A program made the translations under genes and the position numbers. The notes under the pieces were generated by a model. That model searched no databases. It worked only from the letters and a program-made list of their open reading frames with translations, and was not told the DNA's origin. This document shows positions 36,000 to 46,345 of a stretch of DNA of 64,000 nt, in pieces (the first letter of the stretch is position 1; each line of letters begins with the position of its first letter). The DNA comes from Nemophila menziesii (lineage: Eukaryota > Streptophyta > Magnoliopsida > Boraginales > Hydrophyllaceae): positions 36,543,733 to 36,607,732 of the forward strand of contig JARWIR010000002.1 of NCBI GenBank assembly GCA_029959085.1. The letters run 5' to 3'.

Positions 36000-37397
36000 T
36001 TCGTTGTCCTCATCTTCCTTTTTGTTTTTACATAAAATTTAAAATTTTTTGGGTTGAATTAGGCATAGAATATGTTGAATGTACCTATTGAGCATGATTT
36101 TATTAGGTCAATGATAGTGAGTAGTAGGTTTTTGAAAGATGCAACAAAATTGTTTAGGATGCATGTACGAAAACAGGAAATAAAGGATAGAAAAGTTAAT
36201 GAGCAATGCTAATAATTCACGTTGAAACTTAGGGACAGTTATTTGGTGTGTAGAACGTGAGGTTTAAAATTAGTTGAAAACCCACTTATCTATGAACTAA
36301 TAATGAAAACGTAACGAAATCCGGTAGTTAGAAAAATGAATAAGGCAATTCTTTCATGATAAAACACTTGAAGCCTTTGATACCTTCTTATCCTTTTGTT
36401 TGATATTGTTATTATTTATCCGTCTTAGCCCCTCTGAGCCTTTCTAAAGCCTTTTTATTGAAACACATTATAATCCATACCCTTAGTTTGTAGGACTTAT
36501 CTATATGACCCGCACTCGAATCGCAAAACCTGAAGCAACTCGTTTTAGAGCTTGAGTTTGGGGTGGTGGGTTTCATAATTTGGGAACATTGGGTTTTGGG
36601 TATTATATTTGTGATTTTACTGATGACGAAATTGTTATTATTGTAACTCTTTGCCGGGGTAATAGTGAATGAAAAAGAAGCTACGAGCTAAATTTGCCAA
36701 CAAGGGCATAAAAAGAAAGAATATATATATGAAAAAATAGTATGATATCTCAACATCAAAAAGAGAATCATGGCTATACAAAAGAAAAAATTTGATTTGA
36801 AAAGAAAATATATATATTCGGACCGGCAAAGTGGAATTTATATCATCAAAGGTTTTAATGGGGACTTATTGGGGATGCAAATCAAAAGCATTAATAAATT
36901 GGGTTGAGTGAGAACGTCTTCGAGTGAAAGCTCAAGATCTAGGGCGATTCGTTGATGGCTAGTGAGGAGAGAGCCAAAAGCTCACTTTTCATTATCCAAA
37001 TATACCATACCCGTCCTTAAGCCAAGTTATAACCAAAGACCTTAGGATTTCTAACCACTAGATGGAGAAACAGTTGAGATATTAGGTAATAGGTGAGTGG
37101 ACCATTGGATGCTGTATTTGGGACCTATGAACAACCTATAGCCATTAACCTGAACTAAGTTATCATCCTCTCCTTCTGGCATTGTGAAATTAATCTTAAC
37201 TTGGAATTATGGAATGTTGATGACATGTATGTTAAGCAAATTTGTGCATTATTTCTTGAGCATTACTACATGAGACTTTTTAGATATTTATTCTCTAGGA
37301 TCATTCATTATGTTCTGTTCTTATTCTCCTCCGACTTCTTCTTCTTTATTTGACTACCCTTCTGTTATTTACTTTAATTGTATTGGGACGATACAAC
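36000..37397 (+). other. conserved 3' non-coding tract of B
   Basis: About 1.4 kb with no ORF, matching A (25061-26502) and fragment E (18480-18945). It contains GACCCGCACTCGAATC (36507), GAGTTTGGGGTGGTGGG (36550), ATATATAT (36721) and GGACCGGCAAAGTGGAATTT (36820). Confidence 0.6.
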
Positions 37398-37413
37398 TTT
37401 GAGTTGGGGGTCT
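37398..37413 (+). other. polypurine tract of B
   Basis: TTTGAGTTGGGGGTCT directly before the 3' LTR, identical to A. Confidence 0.8.
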
Positions 37414-38322
37414 TGATGTCTCCTCATTTGTGATATTAAAATATACTTCTGAGACATCAATTTAGGCTTATTTATTAGTTTATAGGTTAATTTTAGCTTA
37501 GTTTAGTGCACTTTCCTGTTTTGGGTCTTGATTTAGTAACATAATATTTTTAGAGCATATTGGATTTAATTTTTTATTTAGTGTGAAGCTTTAAAGATAA
37601 TTATGGAGATTAATTAGAGTCCAAGTCAAAGACTACAACTTATGGAAAGAGATTTACATGGAAATTGGAGATAAAGGTAATAAAGGCTAAAAATATGGAA
37701 AAGGAAAAGCTGCCTAAATATGAGATTCTGCAGCACACGCCTAAAGAAGTGGTGATAACTCCAAAAGGAAGCTGATTTTGGAAGATTCCTTTCATAGGGA
37801 CGTAGATAATTCTGTGACGATTCGTTTGGTATATTATGGAGCAAAAACCGACCAATAATGAAGAAGATATACTCAAAACAGTTTAGCAGTAATTATCCAT
37901 ACGAAATTGAGTTGGGCTTGGAGTCCATTACTTAGACTTATCTCCAAGAAAGAATTAGGTCAACCTATACACTATAAATACAACCTCTTAACACTCTTAA
38001 ATCATCCCGTGGTGAAACTTTAAACCAAGAGGAAGCTTACAACACAAGAGAGAAGTCTGGAAGGAGCTATTCATCAACAATGTCTTCTTCTACCTTTAAA
38101 TTTGTAATTTCTTTCTTTTCTTTCATGAACTAAATTTCTTTAGCTTGAGTTTTAGCATATATGTATGAACCCTAGTTTTGATTAACATCTATCTAATTTG
38201 GGAATTTAATGTTTTAAATTGAATTATAGTTCTCTATTTATGTGTTTGGATTTATATTCTGTGTTCTTGTGGATCGCGACCATATAGAATTACTGTCTAG
38301 TAGTTAGGTCACCATTGACAAC

Positions 38323-38337
38323 GGTGTTTAATTACCT
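38323..38337. repeat. target-site duplication of the LINE, left copy
   Basis: GGTGTTTAATTACCT, the unaltered LTR text; the right copy at 43642-43656 has one substitution. Confidence 0.85.
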
Positions 38338-38545
38338 TTTTTTTTTGATCAGTAAATCAAACTTTTATTAAATGAGGCCCAAAACTGTCAACACATTACA
38401 TACTAGGCCCATATCTAATGGACCAAATACTTTACTCCTACTTTACTTCATTACCTATTACAACCATTAAGCCCAAAATACTTTAAATAATCATTACAAC
38501 TTTTTAAAAGAGCCCAATACACTTAAACAAATAATGAAATAACAA

Positions 38546-41500
38546 CTAGCTATTACAAAACTTATTACTTGCATCATCTGCTCTTTGACTCCGAAACTTT
38601 CTCTTCTTCAACTTCACAGTAATATAAGCTTTTATCAAATTATAGAGCCTTTCTTCATTCATTAGCCTATCACCATGTTCTCGCCTATTCCTTTCAGCCC
38701 AAATGAAATAGATATACGTTGTTATAACTACTCCAGCTATCATTACCATCTCCAAATGACCACAAACTTTCTGAATCTCTTCAAGTAACTCTTGAGTAGT
38801 ATGTATGTTAACACTAAAGCTCCAATCACTAAGAAGTCTCTGAAGAATTCTTTTTGAGAATTCACAATTAACAAACAAGTGATTACAATCCTCATTCTCG
38901 GTTTTGCATAAGTAACAAATAGGGTTAACATTCAAACCCCACGCATTTAGTCTATCCTTAGTAGGTAATCTACCCATTGCAACTTGCCACGTTACAAAAG
39001 AGCATCTAGGTATACAAGCTTTAGACCACACTATATCAAACCATCTTACTTCACTACTATGATCAGTGATTCTATTCGTGGTTTTTTTATAAGAAAACTG
39101 ACCTTTAACAGCTTCAGTCCAGATGATTTTGTCCTTCCTATCAGTTAGGTTGATGCTTTGTATTTGAGGTAGAACATTCCCTATACATGGGGGAATTCTC
39201 CACCTCCCTCTACCAAAACACTCCCTCACAGTCTTGTTACAACTTAGATTATTCTCATCACAAGTTATCTTAAGCAGTTCCTGTACACCTTTCTTTTTGA
39301 TCCACTTATCCCACATTATGAAGGTTAATTTTCCATCTCCAACTTCATGATAAATCAGATCATAAGCGAGTTGTCTAACCTTGAGCGTTTTCTTCCACAT
39401 CCATGAGTGGTGTTGTTTAGGGCTATGCTCCAGATACATCTGTTTTTTAGTATATTCTTGTTTACCCACAAGCTCCAGAGATTATGATCCTGAGAGTAAA
39501 ATCTCCAGAAATTTGAGAGCAAGCAAGTTTTATTAATAATCTCCAGATTTGGGATGTTTAATCCCCCTTCTTTCTTGCTACTACAAATTTTACTCCAAGC
39601 AATTCTAGAACCATAGGCATTATCTAGGTTACCTTTCCACAAGAAGCCAGCTAGTCTCTGATTTAATTTATAAATTACCTGTTTGGGGAGGAGGAAGATT
39701 CTACACCAAAAGGTAATCTTGCTAATTAAAACAACTCGGATAAGTTCCACCCTACCTGCATAAGACAAGAACTTTGAGCTCCATTGTGAAATGTTATTAC
39801 AAATCTTCTCCACCAGTACATTCCCATCTAATATGCTCATTTTTTTTGAGTTTAAGGGCACACCAAGGTACCTTACAGGAAGAGATCCAATTTTAATTTC
39901 CAATAGTTGATATGCTTCTTTTAATATCCTCATTTACCCCTCCAAAATACAGTTCACTTTTGGAGAAATTAATGTTTAAACCAGAGCATCTTGAGAATAA
40001 ATTTAGTGCATCCTTTACTACTCTAGCTGATTTATCATTACCTTTCATGAAAATTAGTAAATCATCAGCAAAAACTAAATGATTTAATCTTATGTCCTCG
40101 CATTTTGGATGATAGTTGAAATTATCATTATTTGCCACAATTTTGAACAAACTTGAGAAGACCTCCATGCAAATAGCAAAGAGATAGGGTGAGAGAGGGT
40201 CACCCTGTCTCAACCCTCTCTTCCCTTTGAAATACCCACAAGATTCTCCATTAATGAATACTGAATAGTAAGGTGTGCATATGCACATTTGTATCCATTT
40301 AATAAACTGACTTGGAAAATCTAAAGCTTTTAAAGTGTTTTTTAGAAATGTCCAATTCACACTATCATAGGCCTTCTGTAAATCTAAGTTTATAGTACAT
40401 GAAGGATTAATAGATTTTTTCTCATAGCTACTCACTACTTCTTGGGCTACAAGGATGTTATCAGATATAAGTCTACCACTAACATACGCAGCTTGGTTTA
40501 GAGAAATAATATCACCCATAACCTTTTTTAAACGATTCATAATAACTCGTGAAATAGTTTTATATATAATATTAGTACACGAGATAGGACGAAATTTTTT
40601 AACACTAGCAGGATTTTTTTATTTAGGTGTTAACACAATCTTAGTTGAGTTTACTTGAGATAGCAATTTACCTGAACAGAAAGTTTGTTTAATAGCTGTA
40701 CAGAAATCACCTCCAATTATATCCCAAGCATTTTTAAAAAATAAGGCTGTGAAGCCATCAGGTCCAGGACTCTTTCCATCCCCCATAGCAAATAGAGCTA
40801 TTTTAATCTCCTCATCTAATATAGGCGCTATTAGATCATTTATACTTCCTTCAGGTACTGATTTATTAAGAATTGATCTTAATGTATCAACTGAGCATGT
40901 TTCTTGATCCTTTTCTTCAGTTCCAAGTAAAGATATATAATAATCCACAAACTCTTTTTTAATATCTTCTTGCTCAGTTAATATAGATCCATCATCTTTA
41001 ATTAAGGTAGATACAAAATTTCTTGCTATCCTACCTTTTATTAGTCTATAATAATAGGCAGAACTAGTGTCAGAGTCATTTATAAAAAAGGGCTCTAGAC
41101 TTTTGCTTTAAAGCTTCATGATAAGAAATAGTATCAATTTCCAGCTGGTGGACAAGTACTTTTTCTTCAGATAAGTCAATCTCAGAACTGCTCCCATTCA
41201 TAATTTTTTGTTGAACAATTTCCAGCTGCTCTTTAATTTTATCAATATCATCTGAATTCTTCTTAAAATATCTATTATTGAACTTCTTTAACTCACCCTT
41301 TACCAGCTTTAATTTCATACACAAACTGAACATATGATTTCCATTTATTTTATTTTTCCAAGTAGTCTCAGTAAGCTTCCTATAATTGTCATGTGTTGTC
41401 CACACATTAAAGAACTTAAAATAACAAGGATTAGACTTTTTTGTTTCCCCCATAATGACTTTAATAGAACAGTGGTCTGATGTTGAAGGAGGACTGATTA

Positions 41501-42149
41501 TTACACTAGAGGCATATGTGTTAATCCATTTTGTATTGATAAAAGCCCTATCAATCTTGCTAGCTCTTAACTGCCCTTGATCATTTTTGTTAGTCCAAGT
41601 GAAGTATTGGCCACCATAATGATGCTCATATAAGCAGGCATCTTCAAGACAATCAGCAAACAAACCTGAACTATTTGGTAGTGTATCACAGTGTAGTCTA
41701 TCTTCAATTCTTAATATCTCATTAAAGTCTCCAGTAAAACATACACACTGATTTTCAAACTGCTTACTTAAATCTACCATATCTCTCCACAAAATTTTCC
41801 TCACATCCTCATCATTACTTGCATATATAAATCCAATGTAGAAAATATTTTTAGTGTTACCTTCTATGACTTCAATGAACATGAGTTGAGAAGTTACTGA
41901 GATGAGCTTTATATCTAAGTGATTGTTATCCCACATAATCCAAATCCTTCCACTTTCACATTTATTATAATTGTGAAGCATTTTCAAGTGAGGAAAATGC
42001 TCACTTATTATCTTCAAGCTATTAGTTTCTCTCACTTTAGTTTCAAGAAGTCCTATAAGCTTTATTTTATTCTGAAATATAAAATCCTTTACATCTAACT
42101 GCCTAAGGAGGCTATTGAAGCCTCTTACATTCCAAGAAGCAAATATCAT
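38546..42149 (-). pseudogene. LINE ORF2 (endonuclease, RT, zf-RVT), broken
   Basis: It copies the element by target-primed reverse transcription. The endonuclease (42149-41076) looks complete: WNVRGFN, LLETKV, CFTGDFNEI, SKIDRAFI and SDHCSI. A frameshift after 41076 leads to the RT: SPGPDGFTALFFKNAW, a TAA after LTPK at 40619, then INLDLQKAYDSVNWTFLK, RQGDPLSPYLFAICME and LVFADDLLIFM (the catalytic FADD). Shifts near 39910 and 39400 follow. The C-terminal zinc-binding part is FDIVWSKACIPRCSFVTW and CYLCKTENEDCNHLF. It starts in the ATGA shared with the ORF1 stop. Confidence 0.9.
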
Positions 42150-43348
42150 AAGTTTGGGGGCCTAGTCACTTCTCCTTGCCCACCTTCATTAACAAACTTC
42201 ATCATATCTCTATCAATTCTATTTTCACCAGGTTCTTTAAGAGTATCAAATGAGTTAGAACATGAAACCTTGCTTGAGGCAGACTTCTCCGTATCTTTAT
42301 ACTGATTCTGAATATTACTCTTTACAGTTTCCCAATTACCTTCATCAATTTTCTCCTTCCCCTTATCTTTACTTTTATCATCATTAACTTTTGGCTTCCA
42401 GACCTTAGTTGTGTTTGGACACTTTTCATTAATATGACCAATTTTCCCACACTTACTGCAAATATTTGGTTTCCAATCATAAACCACTTTCACTATCTGT
42501 AGATCTTCCAATCCTATGTTAACTGATAGCTCATCAGGAAGCTCTTCTTTAACATAAATTTCAACACACACACGAGCATATCCTAACCTTGATTTGGACT
42601 CAGTCATACTGTCCATTTGTAAAGGAACACCAATTCCACTCGCAATATAACTCAAACCTCTCCTTGTCCACATAGCCATTGGTATGTTAACAAGTTTAAC
42701 CCATATTGGGATCCTTGATAGATCAATCTTCTCAAACTGCATCTCCATCTGCCAAGGTCGTAGAAGAAGAGGAATCCCATTGATATGCCACATCTGCTCT
42801 AGGATTTTCATGTATGTTTGTTCATCTTCAAATTTGAAGATGAATGTACCATTAGTTCCCGATTTTACATTAGCTTTTCCGAATTTTAACCATTGAAACC
42901 TGACAAAGCTCACAACATTATGAAACGGCGGCGATTTATCAATAAACTGCCTTTTAAGACAATTTGTCCACTGATCTGAACCTTCATCTAAAACATCTTT
43001 TGGAGGAGTAATTATTTTCCTATTACCTTGACGAATTGGAGGATGATAATCCAGATTCAGATTTGGGTTATCATTCCTACCAAATAGTTTAGACCATACC
43101 TTAGGTTTAACCGCATCATTGTTAGTATTCTCTTCAGTACATTGAATGAGCACTTCTGCGACTCGATCCTCTTTCCTCTGTACACTTTCCTCTCTACTTA
43201 ATTCTTTTGGAGGGCTTATTGGAGGAGTAACTTCATTATTAGCACTTTCCGGCGAGAACATCAGATGAGTGATGTTCGTATACTTAGTTTTCGATTTAGA
43301 TTTCGAATTCGTACCGTTAACTTTGCTTGAACTGAAAACCTTAGTCAT
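42146..43348 (-). CDS. LINE ORF1, DUF4283 and zinc-knuckle protein
   Basis: 400-residue intact ORF for the RNA-binding protein of plant L1 elements. The N-terminal third is disordered and charged. The middle (about residues 130-280) has the DUF4283 text, such as FIFKFEDEQTYMKILEQMW and IPIWVKLVNIPMAMW. A CX2CX4HX4C knuckle follows (CSKCGKIGHINEKC, about residue 300), then a Lys/Glu/Ser-rich tail. The stop TGA overlaps the ORF2 ATG by four bases, which could couple translation. It is open although ORF2 is broken. Confidence 0.85.
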   Translation of the reverse strand: MTKVFSSSKVNGTNSKSKSKTKYTNITHLMFSPESANNEVTPPISPPKELSREESVQRKEDRVAEVLIQCTEENTNNDAVKPKVWSKLFGRNDNPNLNLDYHPPIRQGNRKIITPPKDVLDEGSDQWTNCLKRQFIDKSPPFHNVVSFVRFQWLKFGKANVKSGTNGTFIFKFEDEQTYMKILEQMWHINGIPLLLRPWQMEMQFEKIDLSRIPIWVKLVNIPMAMWTRRGLSYIASGIGVPLQMDSMTESKSRLGYARVCVEIYVKEELPDELSVNIGLEDLQIVKVVYDWKPNICSKCGKIGHINEKCPNTTKVWKPKVNDDKSKDKGKEKIDEGNWETVKSNIQNQYKDTEKSASSKVSCSNSFDTLKEPGENRIDRDMMKFVNEGGQGEVTRPPNL

Positions 43349-43641
43349 TTGAGATCAGATACACTATGTAGAGGGTAGGGTTAAGGGTCGGGTTACGTTT
43401 AGAGGTGGTGGTCGGTTGAAGGGTTGTGATGAATGGGTAATATTTTTTGTCTTTGACTTGATGCTAGATCCCCGAAATTGGGATAAACACCAAATCGAAG
43501 AGAGAGAAAAGCAAAGGTTTGATTTTTTTGGCTGAAAGTGGTGGAAAAAAGGAATAATTTTGTGGAATAAAATTTAGATGGTTGAATGGCTAGAGAGAGA
43601 ATTTTTAGTGTTGACTCTCATTTGTGGAATTTTTTGTGCAT
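43349..43641 (-). other. LINE 5' leader
   Basis: About 290 bases between the target duplication and the ORF1 ATG. It would hold the internal promoter of the LINE; I see no clear motif. Confidence 0.5.
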
Positions 43642-44218
43642 GGTGTTAAATTACCTGTTTAGCACATAACGTCTATTATTCGGTTTAGATCTGACAAATC
43701 AACCTAACTAGATAATCACTATGGTTTAGTTCTTGTGACTATTTACCAATTACAGGAAAAGTTTGCTTAGGAAGCCTTATTGACACAGGCAAATCCTATT
43801 TTAAACTACCGATAGCGAATTGGAACCGATTATTGAAATACTACATAATTCACCCTTACATGTTTAGAACGGCAAAACTAGTGGGGATTATATGCTAGTG
43901 ACTCAAGCTATATTCTCATATTACCTCTCTTTCGTATTTATTTTCTGTCTTTAAATTCTTAGTTTTAATTTAGTTAATTAGAAAACCAAATAAACATCTA
44001 TTTGCCTTTACTTTTATTTGCGTTTAGTTGTTCTAGCTTTAATTATTTACACTTGATATTTGCATAAGATTCCCCTAACCTTCGTAGTCACTGCGGATTG
44101 AATCTTAATCATTTAACTAAAACTTGCATACGATCTGTATACTTGCAGAACCGTGTCAGTCTAGGGTGTTTATCTGCACTTATTTATATCTTATTTTATC
44201 ACACCCTAGGCCCCACGA

Positions 44219-45227
44219 CTTGCGTAGAACCCGCTCTTCGAAAGATATCCTTGATCCAAGCATTATCAATATAACTCGTCTTAAACTCGAGTTTCTCTTC
44301 TTCACCCAATGTTACATTCGCTTTTCGCACAAGACACGTGATCATGGTAGGAAATTTAACATTATAAACTGATTTAGGAGAGACCGAAAATCGCATCACC
44401 TCCTCATAGATCAACTGGGCCATATCTACTTCATCTCCTCTCAAAATACAATCCAAAAGTAGAGCGTTCTTCATAGTCACATCCAAAGTTCGTGTGTCTC
44501 CAAAGACATTAGGAATAAGGAAATTGTGCCAAATTCTCGCATCCGATTGAAGATATTTGTAAGGCCAAGGTGCCTTCAATTCTCCCTTATGTGATTGCAC
44601 TTTCTCCTTGTCTAAAACATGCTCAAAAAGTAATTCCTCATCAAAGATTTTCCGTTTAGCAACCGCTTCATCAAATTTTCAACAACCTTTCAATTTCTTA
44701 AACTTGAAGTGGTTTCTAATCTCATCAACTGTGAAAGGAACTAGCTTTCCTCTAGTCGGAACACAACCTTTACTATCTCGGCTAAAGAGGCCTAAATAAA
44801 ATTCCAAAACTAACTCATGACATAATTCAGAACGTCTTACCATGAAAGTAGACCAACCCAATTTCGCACCAAGCTCTAAGAATCTCTTATAATCTCCTAT
44901 ACCAACTTCTTCCTTGAATACTTTCTCATAAGCAAAAGGTAGCTCTTTTAATTGTTTCTCTGCAGAAGCTTTCAGAGCCCTTGAAGCTTCCTCTTTCTCC
45001 TTAGGTGTAGGACCTTGTGGAAGTTGTGTTTTCTCCTTGGCATAAAAGTAAAGCTTTTTACCATTACGTTCACACAAAGTTATACCTCCATCTTCAACAT
45101 CGTCTTTACCCTTTGATTTAGAACTAGAACCTTTTTTATTTGATTTCTTCTTCATTGGATCCAATACCTTGCTTTTCTTAACCTCCCTTTTGTTAGCTAA
45201 TATTGTTGTTCTATTAGTCATCTTCAA
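44219..45227 (-). pseudogene. third ORF of A, N-terminal and middle parts (right of B)
   Basis: It starts MTNRTTILANKREVKKSK at 45227. A lysine-rich start is followed by a globular part, KVFKEEVGIGDYKRFLELGA, GWSTFMVRRSELCHELVLEF and GKLVPFTVDEIRNHF, which resembles the putative plant transposon protein domain (Transposase_32-like) often found in the third ORF of Athila-type elements. The frame stops after KKLKGC (44679), shifts, and goes on from about 44650 to the B junction (DEVDMAQLIYEEVMRF, SPKSVYNVKFPTMITCLV). The C-terminal end is at 26633-26834. Confidence 0.65.
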
Positions 45228-45228
45228 T

Positions 45229-45244
45229 TAACCCCCAACTCAAA
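45229..45244 (-). other. polypurine-like motif before the third ORF of A
   Basis: TTTGAGTTGGGGGTTA on the minus strand, ending two bases before AATTGAAG and the ATG. It is the same core as the true polypurine tract. Confidence 0.5.
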
Positions 45245-45617
45245 GCTTTAACAACTCTTGAAATTTAAATTTATGAATTTTTGGTTGAACAAGCTGGATT
45301 TAGTTTAGGAAAGATGAATTGATGATGAATCTCTATGTGGGTGAGGTGGATTCTTGATGGATAGGCTTGGATGGTAGGATGAATTTAGAAAATTTAAGCT
45401 CTTGATTCTTCAATTTGATTGTGTTTGGTGAGAATTGGGTGCTTGAATCTCCTTTGTAATGAGGTGGAGAGAAGATTTGATGTGTTTTTCTTGATGATTG
45501 GGTAGTGTTTTGATGATTGGTGAAGGTTTTTATGAGCTTTAATGGAGTTGGGAGAGTTTTGGAGAAGAAAGAGAGGCTTGAGGTTTATGAAATTCGAAAT
45601 TAAAAACATTAACCCTC

Positions 45618-45624
45618 TTTTATA
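45618..45624 (-). promoter_or_regulatory. putative internal TATA box of A
   Basis: TATAAAA in GGTGTATAAAAGAGGG, 30 bases after the GC block and about 390 bases before the ATG of the third ORF. The leader in between is G-poor and CA/CT-rich, as in B. Confidence 0.45.
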
Positions 45625-45652
45625 CACCCAAATCCGCAACTTTCTCTCTCTG

Positions 45653-45910
45653 GCGGCGCGCTGCGGTATACCGCGCATATGGTCCGGTATACCGCAACAT
45701 CTGATGCTCCAAAATTTTTTGCTGAGGCAAAATACACGTGGTAGCAACCCGTGACACGGGTTTTGGACGTGCGGTGCATGGCGCGGTATAGGGTCCGGTA
45801 TACCGGACCCATCAGCTTGATTTTTTTCTTGTCTCGGTATAAAACACGTGGCATCTACCCGTGGTACGGGTTTCTTCCTCTGCGGTATTACCGAGGCTGA
45901 GGTCCGCTAT
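45653..45910 (-). promoter_or_regulatory. GC-rich palindromic block of A
   Basis: CpG-dense block in the same position as in B. It contains a perfect 20-base palindrome (45791-45810, GGGTCCGGTATACCGGACCC) and GCGGTATACCGC (45663-45674). Shared words with B are GCGGTRTACC, CCGTG(G/C)(T/C)ACGGG and TTTTATACCGAG. Role is inference. Confidence 0.5.
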
Positions 45911-46084
45911 GCCTCACCCTTGCTTCAGTTTTTCCGAAAAATTTTGTTTGCTTCCCTAACTCGATTTCTCCAATACCGAATCATCAAAAACACTAATACC
46001 TTTCTCTAATATGCATTATCAACTAAAAACAACTAAACTAAACATAAACTAAAAACATAAAAGACATAAAAACTTAAAAAATTA

Positions 46085-46098
46085 CGGGTTGTCTCCCG
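46085..46098 (-). other. post-pol hairpin of A
   Basis: CGGGAGACAACCCG on the minus strand (stem CGGG/CCCG), preceded by AAAAGTGCTGTA, right after the end of the integrase remnant. It matches the position and text of the B hairpin. Confidence 0.5.
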
Positions 46099-46149
46099 TA
46101 CAGCACTTTTATTTAACGTATTTCAAAGTTAGACGCGTTACCTCTATCA

Positions 46150-46345
46150 AGATTTGCGAATATAGCCTCCCCAACAATGGGTTAGGCTATGAACATCAAC
46201 TAATCTGCGCTTGACCCCCTTCTTGGGTCGGATTTCGGTCACCTTGGCTAAAACAACCTTAGTGACAATGAATGGTCCCATCCACGAGTCTTTGAAACTA
46301 CGTGGTCTATTCTCGCGTTTGTGAGCTTTCCATAGAACTTCATGG
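46150..46345 (-). pseudogene. integrase C-terminal remnant of A
   Basis: Read in a frame different from the protease: VGHEVLWKAHK, then SFKDSWMGPFIVTKVVLAKV and KKGVKRRLVDVHSLT. This is the last domain of integrase (compare GQKVLLY and WGGPYIFTKV in B). It directly follows protease text, so RT, RNase H and the integrase core, about 2.8 kb in B, are deleted. Confidence 0.7.

Larger units (their letters stand above)
38338..43641 (-). mobile_element. L1-type LINE, nested in the 3' LTR of B
   Basis: About 5.3 kb, minus strand, with ORF1, ORF2 and a short poly(A) end (ten T on the plus strand at 38337-38346). The target duplication is GGTGTTTAATTACCT at 38323-38337 against GGTGTTAAATTACCT at 43642-43656, one mismatch in 15. 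The full 5' end with its 290-base leader before ORF1 suggests a full-length insertion. ORF2 has decayed since. Confidence 0.92.
26835..44218 (+). mobile_element. Athila-like element B, inserted in A, hosting a LINE
   Basis: Complete structure: 5' LTR (27612-29103, preceded by a duplicated LTR start at 26835), primer site, gag, protease, RT, RNase H, integrase, GC block, third ORF, conserved tract, polypurine tract, 3' LTR (37414-44218). GACTTGC flanks both ends (26828-26834 and 44217-44223); a 5-base CTTGC duplication would fit the family. All proteins are broken, so it is not autonomous now. Confidence 0.9.
37414..44218 (+). repeat. 3' LTR of B, split by a LINE
   Basis: The LTR runs 37414-38337 and resumes at 43657-44218, continuing exactly where the 5' LTR has TTAATTACCTGTTTAGCAC. 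Its end reads CCCCACGA, against CCCCACACA in the 5' LTR. Confidence 0.9.
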
